A DNA stretch of 64,000 bases, taken from positions 140,726,876-140,790,875 of the forward strand of contig OX465281.1 in the NCBI GenBank assembly GCA_949987705.1. The letters are read 5' to 3'. Under the pieces are notes generated by a model. The model saw nothing but the letters and a program-made list of their open reading frames with translations. It was not told where the DNA came from and did not search any database. This DNA is from Thereva unica. Its lineage: Eukaryota > Arthropoda > Insecta > Diptera > Therevidae. The position numbers and the translations under genes are program-made. Shown here piece after piece: positions 11,249 to 21,276 of the stretch (positions are counted from its first letter, which is position 1; each line of letters begins with the position of its first letter).

Positions 11249-11855
11249 TACCCATGTCGAGGTAATGCCTCTTGAGATTGCCGCGGTGGATCTAACTATT
11301 TATTGAGTATACTATATTGCTTATTGTATTCTACTTATCATTCCATTTCATTTGATACCCATGTCGTGGGGCCGTGAAGAAAATAGTAATCCGCTCTCTT
11401 GGGAAGACCGCCATGGATCTAACCATATATTGAGTATACTATATCGCTTATGGTATTCTACTTATGATACCCTTTCAATTGATACACATGTTGAGGGGGT
11501 GGTGAAGATGTGGTAATCCGCCCTCTTGATACCGCCGATATGGATTTTACGACATAGCTTATTGTATTCTACTTATCATACCATGGTAATGCGTCCTCTG
11601 GAGATGGCCGCGGTGGATCTAACTATTTATTGAGTATACTATATTGCTTATTGTATTCTACTTATCATTCCATTTCATTTGATACCCATGTCGAGGGGGT
11701 TGTGAAGAAAATGGTAAGCCGTCCTCTTGAGATGACCGCCCTGGATCCTAACCATATATTGAGTATACTATATCGCTTATGGTATTCTACTTATAATACC
11801 CTTCCAATTAATACCCATGTCGATAGAGTCGCGAAGAAATGGTAATCCGCCCTCT
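11249..11855 (+). repeat. Satellite array, ~130-bp unit (right part)
   Basis: This continues the array cut at 2538. Units again contain GATACCCATGTCGAGG, AAATGGTAATCCG and TTGAGTATACTATAT. A segment around 11263-11380 is repeated almost exactly at 11585-11695 (offset about 322 bp). This indicates a higher-order repeat made of two to three basic units. Confidence 0.85.
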
Positions 11856-12284
11856 TTAATATGAACTCTTTTTGTTAATCATCGAAATGATAGCGAATGC
11901 TATCTGACATCAACAGTGCTGGATTCGACTAACTTATAACGAATATGTCACATTTTTAGAAATAAAGTACAATTACGAACTATGCAACAGTAGTAATCGG
12001 TATTTCAAAATTTAACTGTACATCTGTACTATTAACTACATATGTTTTTTATAGTACCTAACGCAATCTGACACCTTACTTGTGACTAACCACTTTTATA
12101 TGAACACATTTTATTAATCATCTAATGCCATCTGGTATCAATAGTGAGAGTAAACACTTTTCGACTAACTAGTAGCACCATCTCATTTATTGAGCAATTT
12201 AAATAGCATATAGCGCCATCTGATAGAATAATTTTGAGTACCCACTTTTTTAGACTGAAGGAGAAAAAAAAGTTCGTTTTGAAA
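11856..12284. repeat. Non-coding flank with dispersed repeat copies
   Basis: Two diverged copies of the block described at 2017-2112 lie here (about 11858-11950 and 12097-12180). A GCGCCATCTGATAG motif follows near 12210. No coding sequence is seen. The segment ends at the hAT-like MITE whose target duplication is TGTAAAAC (12285-12292). Confidence 0.55.
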
Positions 12285-12537
12285 TGTAAAACCAGGGAGA
12301 CTATACAAGGAGATATAACTCTTATGGGAAAAATAACCGGAAATGGATGGGTAGCAGAAACTAAACTTCTAGTTCATTGTTTGCCATAGATGTCGCCTAA
12401 AGCTGACGTGCCCCACATGAAGTTAGCTGAATTTTACCCGTTTCGCCGATTTCTTCAAAATTGTCAGCCGAAAAGCAAAAAAAAATCATTGGGAATTAAT
12501 AAAAATTCATTGAAAAATCCCTAAAATGGTTAAATAC

Positions 12538-12796
12538 TGTTATGGTTTCTTAAACCACTTTTATCGTTTAGCGGAGGAAACAAATACAAGAGAACATTTA
12601 AAGTCTCACTTTATTATGAACACCGAATAAGATAATTAAAAATAACAAAAAAAAGGAAATTACATTTCACCAACTTAATTAAGAGTTCTTGTTCAAATCT
12701 TTTTGGCAAGAGGATTGAACGAAGCAAAACCGGCAGCTCAACTAACAAACTTCAAACGTTGTGAAATTACTTTCGTTCAATCCGGTGTTGCCAACA
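12538..12796 (-). repeat. 3' LTR of the gypsy element
   Basis: The 259-bp repeat starts TGTTGGCAACACC and ends CATAACA on the minus strand. By eye it differs from its partner only in the length of one A-run, so the insertion is recent. Confidence 0.93.
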
Positions 12797-12808
12797 CCTC
12801 CCTGAGTT

Positions 12809-14164
12809 TTAAGTGACGTAGTCCTCTAAGTAACGCGGGCGCGATACCACTCGTCCACTCCGTGTCCTTGGTGGGCTGGAAGAACGCGATGGCGATGGGC
12901 TGAAATATTCCTCTGCAGAAAACTCACCATCAGACTGCTCCGGCGTTAACGTTTCGTTCGCTACCGACGTCCTTGGCAACGAAAACTCCTCCATCAATAT
13001 GTCCAATGGTAGCCCTCGTGAGTTCGAGACCTCGGTGTGAGATGTACTTCGTGCTTTGAGCTGATTTGTATGCGACCGGATTAATCGCTTTCCATTATTG
13101 TACTCAATAAGGACATTGTACATTACGTTTCCTATCTTTTCAATTATAGTGCCTTTGTTCCAGAAGCACTTCCCCCTTTTATATGTACGTGCGTATACCA
13201 AGTCTTCGGGTTTAAAGAAACGATGCTTTGCTCCGTGATGTCTATTGAAGTAAAATTCTTGCTTTTCAGTTTGAAAATCCCTACGATGCGGTGGTTCCAC
13301 GGATGTTGGTTTAACAAGATCCATTACTGTTGATATCTTCCTCTTTATAAACAACTCGGCAGGCGACAATTTTCCGGGTAATCTCGGAGTGGAACGATAG
13401 GTTTGCAAAAATGTTTGTAAGTTTTCTACATCCGTCCCTTCCGTTCTTAGTTTTTTTATAGCTCTCTTCAATGTATCCACAAATCTTTCGGCTTGGCCGT
13501 TAGACTGGGGGTGGTATGGAGCTGTAGTAAAATGCTTTATACCTCTGAATTTCAGGAATTGTTTAAATTCTTCACTAATGAATTGTGTACCATTATCAGT
13601 TACCAGTTCTTTACAATCTCCAAATTGCGCAAAAACTTTTTGTAGTTTTTCGATAACGTCCTTCGTTGTGATTCTCGCCATAGAAAAAATTTCTGGCCAC
13701 TTTGAATGTGCATCCACTATCACCAGATAGTAGGTTCCAAAAAGTGGTCCAGCGATATCCATGTGTAATCTTTCCATCGGCGCGTCTGGTGTCGGCCATG
13801 ATCTCAACGTCGTCTTTATCGGCGATTTTGCGTAAATAGCACATTGCTGGCATTGTTTGATATAATCCCTTATATCCTCGTCTATATTAGGCCAATAGAC
13901 GTAGCTGCGGGCTATTGTCTTCATTCTTTCTATACCTTGATGACCTTTGTGTAGTTGTTTTAAAATGCGAACTTTAAAACATTCCGGTATTACTACCCTA
14001 TCTCCAAACATGATGCAATTATTGAATAAGGATAACGTGTCTTTCCGGTTACAGAATTGTTTTAATTTTGGATCTAATTTGGATGAATCCACTATTTCTT
14101 CGTTGTCAATCATTCTAACAACCTGTTGCAAAATTTTATCCTTCTTCGTTGCTTTTGCTATCAT
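12809..14164 (-). CDS. Gypsy integrase region (C-terminal Pol)
   Basis: An uninterrupted frame of about 451 codons encodes the integrase end of Pol. Near residue 70-110 lies the zinc-binding HHCC region (HKGHQG ... CQQCAIY). The catalytic core has D in HMDIAG, D in TDNGTQF and E in NGQAERF, with 35 residues between the second D and the E, the D,D-35-E spacing of integrases. A C-terminal domain and a serine/proline-rich tail end in YLEDYVT. Integrase inserts element cDNA into host DNA. The frame has no natural start: the upstream RT and RNase H are deleted, so it could only be made as part of a shortened Gag-Pol. Confidence 0.9.
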   Translation of the reverse strand: MIAKATKKDKILQQVVRMIDNEEIVDSSKLDPKLKQFCNRKDTLSLFNNCIMFGDRVVIPECFKVRILKQLHKGHQGIERMKTIARSYVYWPNIDEDIRDYIKQCQQCAIYAKSPIKTTLRSWPTPDAPMERLHMDIAGPLFGTYYLVIVDAHSKWPEIFSMARITTKDVIEKLQKVFAQFGDCKELVTDNGTQFISEEFKQFLKFRGIKHFTTAPYHPQSNGQAERFVDTLKRAIKKLRTEGTDVENLQTFLQTYRSTPRLPGKLSPAELFIKRKISTVMDLVKPTSVEPPHRRDFQTEKQEFYFNRHHGAKHRFFKPEDLVYARTYKRGKCFWNKGTIIEKIGNVMYNVLIEYNNGKRLIRSHTNQLKARSTSHTEVSNSRGLPLDILMEEFSLPRTSVANETLTPEQSDGEFSAEEYFSPSPSRSSSPPRTRSGRVVSRPRYLEDYVT

Positions 14165-14187
14165 TGACGCCGTCAGTGGAAACTGAG

Positions 14188-15917
14188 CTATGCTTTCTTT
14201 GCAGCTACTATTGGTGCCGCCCAGTCTGAAAAATCTACTGGAGATATAATCCCTAAATTCTGTAGTCGTTCCAACTCTTTTTCGATTTGGGATAAGGCTG
14301 AATATGCAACTGGACGTTTCGGTCTGAAAATCGGCTTCACGTTTTCTTTTAAATGTAATTTAACCCTGACCTTCGAGCAAATGCCGGGTGTATCCGAAAA
14401 TAATTCTGAAAACGTTTGTAATATGTTGGCTCTTAATTTGTTTACGTCAGCTGAAACAGTTGTTTTTGCACATATTGCCCTTAAAGGTTTTTCCCAAAGA
14501 TTGAATGTATCGAAGGCATCAATACCTAAAATATTTAAATTTTTCATATCAGTTACATAAATTGTTAATCTAGCAACTTCCCCGTTTAAATTCGCATCGC
14601 ATTGAAACTGTGTTATAATGCGAATTTGATGGTAGGACGCACTCTTTGCCGTTAAGTATGTGTTGCCAGTCACCGACTGCGGTTTCCCCAGCTTTTCCCA
14701 GCGTTCCTTGGTGATTAACGTTATATCCGACCCTGAGTCCACTTGTAACTTCATTGGAAAATTTGAAATGTTGCTTCCCTCTAGATTACTCAAATACAGT
14801 GTGGTGAATTTACGTTTTCGCTTTGAATCCAACTTATTGACATTAGCGAAAACTGCAAAATTCCGCTTCTCTTCCAAAACTTTTTTTCCTTTGTAAAATT
14901 TCCCTGGAACTCTGTTGTCGAAACCAACCGATCCCGGAACTCTCTTTTCGAAACATACACAGTAGCCCTCTTTATGGCCCATTTTCTTACACTGTGTACA
15001 CTGGTGTGACAAATATGTACAATTTTTGTATAAATGCATCTGTCCGCACGCCCAACATGGTTTACGTGGTGTGTCTGTTTGATGCCGGTTCTTATACTGC
15101 ATGTGCTTCTGTCTGGGATGAGGCTGATTCTGCTTTGGCTGCTGTCCGCTACTTGTGCTTTTGTTATTATATCGAATTTTGTTAATATGTGACGTTGTGT
15201 CCGGCATGACGATGTGCTTTTTCTCTATCAAGGCTGTATCTTTTTTTAAATTTGTTATTCTTTGCACTTCGGTAACTAATGTGTCTCTAGTGATCTCTTT
15301 TCCTCCCGCTTCGAGTTTTGCTAAAAGTCGCGAGCGAATATCCGCATCTACTTCCTCACTTAAACCACAGACAAACATTAAACATTTAAATTGATCGGTC
15401 GTCAGATCTAGTAATTTAAAATCCTCACAGGCTTTATTTACCCTGGCAGCATAAGCGATATAATCCTCTGTGCTTTTTCTTTTAACCTGGATACAACAGT
15501 ATCTTTTGTTAAATAATGTTGTCTGTTCGCCAAAAACTCGTGCTAAACACTTGACAGTTTCATCGAACGTGATATCCCGTGAATTTTTCGGTAAAATATA
15601 ATTGCAGTAGCGTTCGTGGACCACTGGATTTAATTTCCTCATTAGTAACCGTACTTTGGCTTTATCATCGAGATGAGCACCATCTTCATTAAACATATCC
15701 TCATACCTGTTGAACCATGCTTGAAACGTAATTCCTCGTTCCGGATCGTAGCAAAATTCCACCATGTTATTTGCTAAAGACTCCATAGAGAATTCCATTC
15801 CTTTATCGGTTTTTTTTCTGTTCCGTGGATTTGTTCTATCATTTTCCTTTGTTGTTCCATGGTTGCTTGCTGTGCTGATAGCAACTGTAATAACTTTTGC
15901 ATGGTTTCGTCCGCCAT
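14188..15917 (-). pseudogene. Gypsy gag-protease-partial RT
   Basis: The likely start is the minus-strand ATG at 15917 (MADETMQKLL). A one-base change in an A-run near 15815 shifts the frame before the rest of Gag. Gag then continues (YDPERGITFQAWF, capsid-like) to two zinc knuckles (CWACGQMHLYKNC, CTQCKKMGHKEGYC near 15060-14960). An aspartic protease motif VDSGSDITLI lies near 14740. The frame ends just inside RT (FRPKRPVAYS ... WAAPIVAAKK, about 14190). The rest of RT, including the YxDD box, and RNase H are absent: the sequence passes straight into the integrase segment. The deletion must have removed roughly 1.5-2 kb. Confidence 0.88.
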
Positions 15918-15958
15918 TTTTTCTTGATATATTAAAAAAAAACACTTCTCGTCGCCAC

Positions 15959-16218
15959 TGTTATGGTTTCTTAAACCACTTTTATCGTTTAGCGGAGGAA
16001 ACAAATACAAGAGAACATTTAAAGTCTCACTTTATTATGAACACCGAATAAGATAATTAAAAATAACAAAAAAAAAGGAAATTACATTTCACCAACTTAA
16101 TTAAGAGTTCTTGTTCAAATCTTTTTGGCAAGAGGATTGAACGAAGCAAAACCGGCAGCTCAACTAACAAACTTCAAACGTTGTGAAATTACTTTCGTTC
16201 AATCCGGTGTTGCCAACA
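15959..16218 (-). repeat. 5' LTR of the gypsy element
   Basis: The 260-bp partner of 12538-12796, oriented to drive minus-strand transcription of the element. The two are nearly identical. Confidence 0.93.
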
Positions 16219-16414
16219 AATACGAAAAATTAGAAGCTGATTTTTCAAGTTAGGCGTAAACATAAAATATCTTAGTTAACGAACTTGGCCATGAGCCGGA
16301 TGAATATAATCGGCCATATTTTTTGGGGTACATGTGACTGTGGCGCTCTCATTAATCAAACGAAAAGTGACAACACGGAGTTATATCTCCTTGTATAGTC
16401 TCCCTGTGTAAAAC

Positions 16415-17124
16415 ATTTAAAAATAAAGAAAACGAAGAATTATAGAAAAAAACTAAGGGAATAATAAATTATTTATATTGTGGTTATCGGTTACAAATGA
16501 AAAATTACTTATATTGCTTTTAAAAAGGTGATAAATCGCATAATTTTATAAAAAAACACCTTGTTTTCAATGTTTAGGCGTAAATAAGGCTTTAGCTGTT
16601 TGCCCTTACGAACTCGGCAAAATACCGCTTGCCTTGATAAATAACAGTGGAATTTAAAAAATTATAAAATGGATTATATTGATAGATATAAAATACGGTA
16701 AGATAAAAAAAATTGTTTTATTATCTTTGCTTACTTCTTATATCAAAAATCGCGTTCCATTGGCCATGTACTCGGAGTAGAAAAAATATCCCAATAGAAC
16801 GCAGCTATTTTATCACTTTTTACTACAAAAATATCTACTTCAAAGTACACTATTTTATGTACACCAGGAAATAGAAACATGCCTTATATTGTAATATAGT
16901 ATAAGGCCCCTGAACACTTGCTTTTTTTCTTACATTGCTAATAATAAACTTAATTAATCTTTATTCATTCTATTTATATGTTTATTATTTTTATTTTCAT
17001 TTACCGTCATCTTGGTTTAATTTTTGCCTATTTCCCTGGATTATTACTTTCAATGTTGGCTGGGCATCCAATATTACCGAAAAAATTGCCTGATGATAAA
17101 TTGCATGAAGGATAGCTAGACCTT
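16415..17124. other. A+T-rich spacer, nothing recognised
   Basis: No ORF, repeat pair or RNA gene was recognised between the hAT-like MITE and the hairpin at 17125. Confidence 0.5.
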
Positions 17125-17202
17125 ACCCGGGGGCTACACGGTCAATTTTTTCAATTGCAATACTGCATTGCAATTGAAAAATTGATCGTGTAGCCCCCGG
17201 GT
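17125..17202. repeat. Near-perfect 78-bp hairpin
   Basis: The left arm ACCCGGGGGCTACACGGTCA and its complement at the right end enclose a very short loop. The arms are about 36 bp. The CTACACGGTCAA core also occurs in the terminal repeat of the Harbinger element that starts at 19773, so this may be a collapsed, ends-only derivative of a related transposon. Confidence 0.8.
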
Positions 17203-17214
17203 TACGGTGGTTAC

Positions 17215-17241
17215 GGTATACAGAAACTGTTTCTGTATACC
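17215..17241. repeat. 27-bp palindrome
   Basis: GGTATACAGAAAC is followed one base later by its complement GTTTCTGTATACC, 13 bp after the hairpin at 17125-17202. It is probably another minimal inverted repeat. Confidence 0.6.
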
Positions 17242-17930
17242 TTGCCTAAACCTTAGATTTAAACTATAGAAAAGGCCCTCGCCGAATCAAAGCGTAGCAA
17301 AAGTCTTGCTGTAAAGTGCTACGCCTAGGGAATTTTTCGTCCGCACTGGCGGAAAAGGAGTGAGGATGGGCAAGAGGGAGTTAAAATTAAGAGTTATCTG
17401 AAATAAATTCTTTCAACTGAACTTTTTACATGCTGTCACTCCGCATTCTTATCAGCTGATGCTTTGAATTTTGCCTTGTCGTATTATTGCTACATTCACA
17501 AACTGCACACTTCATGATTCTTTTTAAATACCTAAACACATTCTTGAAACTTTCTTTTTTTTTAAATCAGTTTTGAGAAAAACGGTTTGGGTTAACTTTA
17601 TAAAAGAAACTCAATTTAAAAAAAGTATTCTACCGAACGTGGGAGAAAACAGTTTATTTGACTTTTGTCTGACCTCCGATTTCACTAACCCATATACGGA
17701 TTTATATGCGAGGGTTTCTCCTATAGTTCTTTAATCTAAGTCCGTGAGTATTGCCAGAGAATTGCCCATGGGTGGAAATAATAAAAATTTACCTTCTTAG
17801 AATATTGGGAAATTATTGACAATAAGCAGGAATGCTATCTCTCAAACGTCAAAGGGAAAAAAAGCATAAAAACATATTTCACAAAAAAGTGATTTTCATC
17901 ACATAATATCATTAAAATTTTACAAGCAAC
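17242..17930. other. Upstream region of LSm6
   Basis: I recognise no other gene between the hairpins and LSm6. The region is A+T-rich and should hold the LSm6 promoter and 5' UTR, but no convincing TATA box or initiator could be assigned. Confidence 0.4.
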
Positions 17931-18223
17931 ATGTCACGAAAAGAAGCGCTATCACAATTTATCAACCAAATACACGGAAGGCCGGTAGTGGTCAAACTTA
18001 ATAGCGGTGTGGATTATCGAGGTAAGGGACGTTTGTTTATGCGGAATGTAATTATTTTTAGTAATTATTTATAGGTGTTTTAGCTTGTTTAGATGGATAC
18101 ATGAATATTGCATTAGATCAAACAGAAGAATATGTAAACGGTCAACTTAAAAATAAATATGGAGATGCTTTTATTCGAGGCAATAATGTGCTGTATATCT
18201 CGACACAAAAGAGAAGGCTGTAA
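17931..18223 (+). CDS. LSm6: U6 snRNA-associated Sm-like protein LSm6
   Basis: Two exons (17931-18021 and 18075-18223) are separated by a 53-bp intron with GTAAGG donor and ATAG acceptor, splitting a glycine codon. The spliced product is 79 residues, the normal length for LSm6. It contains the Sm1 motif (GRPVVVKLNSGVDYRG) and the Sm2 motif (FIRGNNVLYIS), with the highly conserved ACLDGYMNIALDQTEEY between them. LSm6 is part of the LSm1-7 ring (cytoplasmic mRNA decapping and decay) and the LSm2-8 ring (binds the 3' end of U6 snRNA in the nucleus). The frame is intact. A Tc1-like transposon begins only about 135 bp past the stop codon, so the 3' UTR must be short. Confidence 0.96.
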
Positions 18224-18297
18224 TTAAAATACTTGAATTCAAATATACTTTTTGATATATGTAATTATTTTTTTTTAATATCATGGAAAATAGACAT

Positions 18298-18303
18298 AAT
18301 AAA
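18298..18303 (+). promoter_or_regulatory. Polyadenylation signal of LSm6
   Basis: AATAAA lies 75 bp after the LSm6 stop codon and before the Tc1-like element at 18358. It would give a 3' UTR of roughly 90-110 nt. Confidence 0.65.
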
Positions 18304-18806
18304 ATCTCGTGTACAAATATTTTTTATATGCACTTAAATTCACATATCTGTTAGATACAATCTGTCAAGATTGAGTTTGCACTGAGGAGAAAAACTCATT
18401 TTTTTACTTTCACAGCGAATTTATTACTTTTTATTATAAAAAGTAACTTATTTTTTCTAAATTACACTACTTTGGGGTATTCAGAAGCGGATGGTAAAAA
18501 AACTATGCGTATTGAAACAAAAACTAACGAAATATTCCAAGAAAATACGCTCATACGATATATTGCCTGTGAAGATTGTGTTTGCACTCATTTCTTCGAA
18601 GGAGCTTTTCGGCGAGTCCCGTTAATTTAATATTTTGTGTGGCCGCCCTTTGCATTTATCATACATTTTAATTGTAACTTCATTGATTCAATCAGCTTTT
18701 GAATGTTGTATGTTGATTGAATATTCGTCTATTAGTTTATTATTGCACTTTTAAGGGCTGCACGGGGTTTCGGACGCCTCTTAGTCACTTTTTTTTAAAA
18801 ATACGC

Positions 18807-19663
18807 TCATAAATTTTCAATTGGATTTAAGTCCAGGCTTTGTGGAGGCGTGTCCAATACTTTCCCGCAATTATATAGAAGCCACAATCGCACAGAATGC
18901 GCCTTATGCTTCGGGTCATTGTCTTGATAATATTTGAAATTCGGCTTGTTGCCGTCCATGACTCCGAATTTAGCCGCACTGCTGTGCAAATGTTTTTGCA
19001 AAATACTCAAATATTGTGGGGCATCCATTGTTGACTCTATGAATGCCAACTCTCCCACTCCTCTGCTGGAAATACAGCCCCACACCATGACGGAGAGTTT
19101 GCCGAATTTTACGGTGGGAATCAAATTTTTTTCTTCCAGCGCTGTCAGAGGCTTCCGCCATACCCAGGATGGGCCATCATGATTGTACAGCATAATTTTA
19201 GTTTCGTCGCAGAATATGACGTTGTCCCAATAATCAAGTGGCTCTTCGAACATGCGTTCTGCGAAATTTAAACGTTTATTTATGTTTAAGATCGAGAGCA
19301 ACGGTTTCTTTCAAGCATCTCTCGATTTATACTTATGTCTCAGTATTGTTTGCCTAACCGTTTCATGGGAAACCTCTGGACCAAACTCTTGCTTTAGCAT
19401 CTCCGCTAAAGTTCTGGTCGAAACCGTTGGGCTTTCCCTAATTTTTTTAATAATAAGCGCTCCAAAAGTGCGAAAATCTTAGGTTTGGCGCCACCTCCGT
19501 TCCTTTGTTGTAACCTGCCCTCGTGCTTGGCACGATGTAATACATTGAAAACGGTTCTTCGTGATATCTGCAGCATGTTTGATATTTCATCAGCAGCTTT
19601 CCCTAACTGGTGATTATAATAAACGAATTGTACTTTCTCAAATGATAATCTTTTTCCAGGCAT
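18807..19663 (-). pseudogene. Tc1-like (DD34E) transposase
   Basis: The start is at 19663 (MPGKRLSFEKV). A helix-turn-helix DNA-binding region follows (ISNMLQISRRTVFNVLHRAK). Then the frame breaks near 19460. The catalytic part resumes from 19301: D in IFCDETKI, D in YYQDNDPKHKAH and E in LNPIENL, with 34 residues between the last D and E. A TGA stop replaces the tryptophan that usually follows PIENL. In an active element this enzyme cuts and pastes DNA at TA sites. Frameshifts and the stop make it inactive. Confidence 0.88.
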
Positions 19664-20607
19664 TTTAAAGACACTATAATTTAACTTCAATACAAATTTA
19701 TCTGCTCACAGCTTAAAAAAAACGCTTACTGATGAGTTCATTCATTTACAACAACCCAAGAACCCAACTAAAGGGGCCCCTACACGGTCAAATTGGATGT
19801 ACATCGAAGGGCGGATGTACAACCAAAACTATCGATAGTGGGGCCGGTCGGCCGACCAAAAATTGGTACGTCCAGCGGCTTGATGAAAATCAAACTAGGT
19901 TTGATTTTTGAAGGCGTGGTTGGATTTTTTGGAGGCGTGGTCACCGGTGCTCCAACATGCATGAAAGTATTGGCGTAGTGCTCCAACCGAACATCGAAAA
20001 ACATTACATTAAAATAATTCATTAACAGTCTTTAAGTCATTTTATGAATTATTAATGAATTTTTGGAGTTCAAAAAAGAACAGACAAAGTCTTTGTAAAA
20101 TACGGAACCCCTTAAACAATATAAAAAATATATGACTGCATTCTAAAGAAATCTTTTCAAATGAATTCAAATATGCTTTTGTTGTAATTAATCCTTCAGG
20201 GAAACAAGTCCTTTAGAAGTTTACTTTTAACAAAATCCTCTTGTTTTATTTAATTTCGAATAAACCTATTATTTTAATATATTTTGATCCATTTGGATTA
20301 TTTGTTAACGGCACATAGTAAATTATTTTTGTGAATGCCATTTATACAATTCTAAAATCTGTGATAACAGAAACATCCTCAAACTTGGCAAATTTGGGTT
20401 GGAAAGTTTTTATTATGTTTGGTTGGGGCCTGTTGTTAAATTTACGGAAACTTGCAGTTAGGACTAATATTTCCTTTTCCAGGATAAATAGCTAAATTTA
20501 CACTCACAACATGGATCATTTACGTTATTCCATTGCAGAATTTATGTAAAATAGTGGGATGATACACGAGTCAACGTGTCGCTGCAACACACTGTCAGTT
20601 TGTTGCG

Positions 20608-21276
20608 CGGAGGCATAACCTTCTATATAGAAAGCCATGCTCATGCCAAGTTAGTGGTCCGGGTGCCATATACGTTTACTGTCAAATTGTATGCGAAAGT
20701 GGATATTTTAATTGTTTTTTGTTTGTTTAGTGAAATAATTATGCTAAAAGAAAGTTATTCACCCAATATGCCTGAAAACAATTATATTAAAACGTTGGCA
20801 TAGAAGTGATAACTGAAAATTATGAATTTTAGTGCGATTTTGGTGTTTTTTTAGTGTCTTGCAGTGTGCCTACAGTAATAATTGAATACCAGTGATTTTA
20901 AAGGGATTAATATCCTCATTATAGTGTTTTTATTAAAAATTTAAATGTAGGAAAATGTGAAAGAAAGTGCTAAAGTTATTGTTTTAATTACTATTTAAAG
21001 GCAAAATCTGCAATGGCTTTATATCCAAGATAAAAGCTTTCTAAATGCACTGAATATGCTCCAATAACTTTAGCACTTAATTGTTTTTAGGCTTATTGGG
21101 TGAATAACTTTCTTTTAACATAATTATTTCACTAACAAACAAACAAAAAATAATTCGAATATCCACTTTAGCATACAATTTGATAGCAAACGAATATGGC
21201 ACCCGGACCACTAAATTGCTCACATGTGTCTGTGGACTTGGCATGAGCATGGCTTTCTATATAGAAGGTTATGGCG
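20608..21276. repeat. Inverted repeat near the left end of the inner Harbinger
   Basis: About 200 bp from ATAACCTTCTATATAGAAAG (20608) is repeated in reverse at 21060-21270, including GGCACCCGGACCACTAA and GAATAACTTTCTTTTA. The Harbinger end motif GATACACGAGTCAAC occurs on both outer sides (20561 and 21277) in direct orientation. The foldback unit therefore appears to have been added together with a duplicated transposon end. Confidence 0.8.

Larger units (their letters stand above)
12538..16218 (-). mobile_element. Ty3/gypsy retrotransposon, internally deleted, near-identical LTRs
   Basis: Two LTRs (12538-12796 and 15959-16218) are flanked by the 5-bp duplication AATAC (12533-12537 and 16219-16223). 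The element reads on the minus strand: gag, protease and the first part of RT (15917-14188), then directly integrase (14164-12809). A purine tract (AGGGAGG on the minus strand) precedes the 3' LTR at 12797, and TGGCGACGAGAAG follows the 5' LTR as candidate primer-binding site. The sequence style resembles the Mag-type lineage, which I infer rather than prove. Confidence 0.93.
12293..16406. mobile_element. hAT-like MITE (~428 bp) interrupted by a gypsy element
   Basis: Terminal inverted repeats of about 29 bp start CAGGGAGACTATACAAGG at 12293 and end with the complement at 16406. They are flanked by the 8-bp duplication TGTAAAAC (12285-12292 and 16407-16414). Only 245 bp on the left and 183 bp on the right are MITE sequence. 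The rest is the gypsy element 12538-16218. No transposase is present. Confidence 0.9.

Noticed and set aside
2140..12284. Hypothesis that the first satellite array lies in a Helitron
   Set aside because: No Helitron 5' TC... segment, 3' hairpin or CTAG end was found on either side; only the satellite unit is shared.
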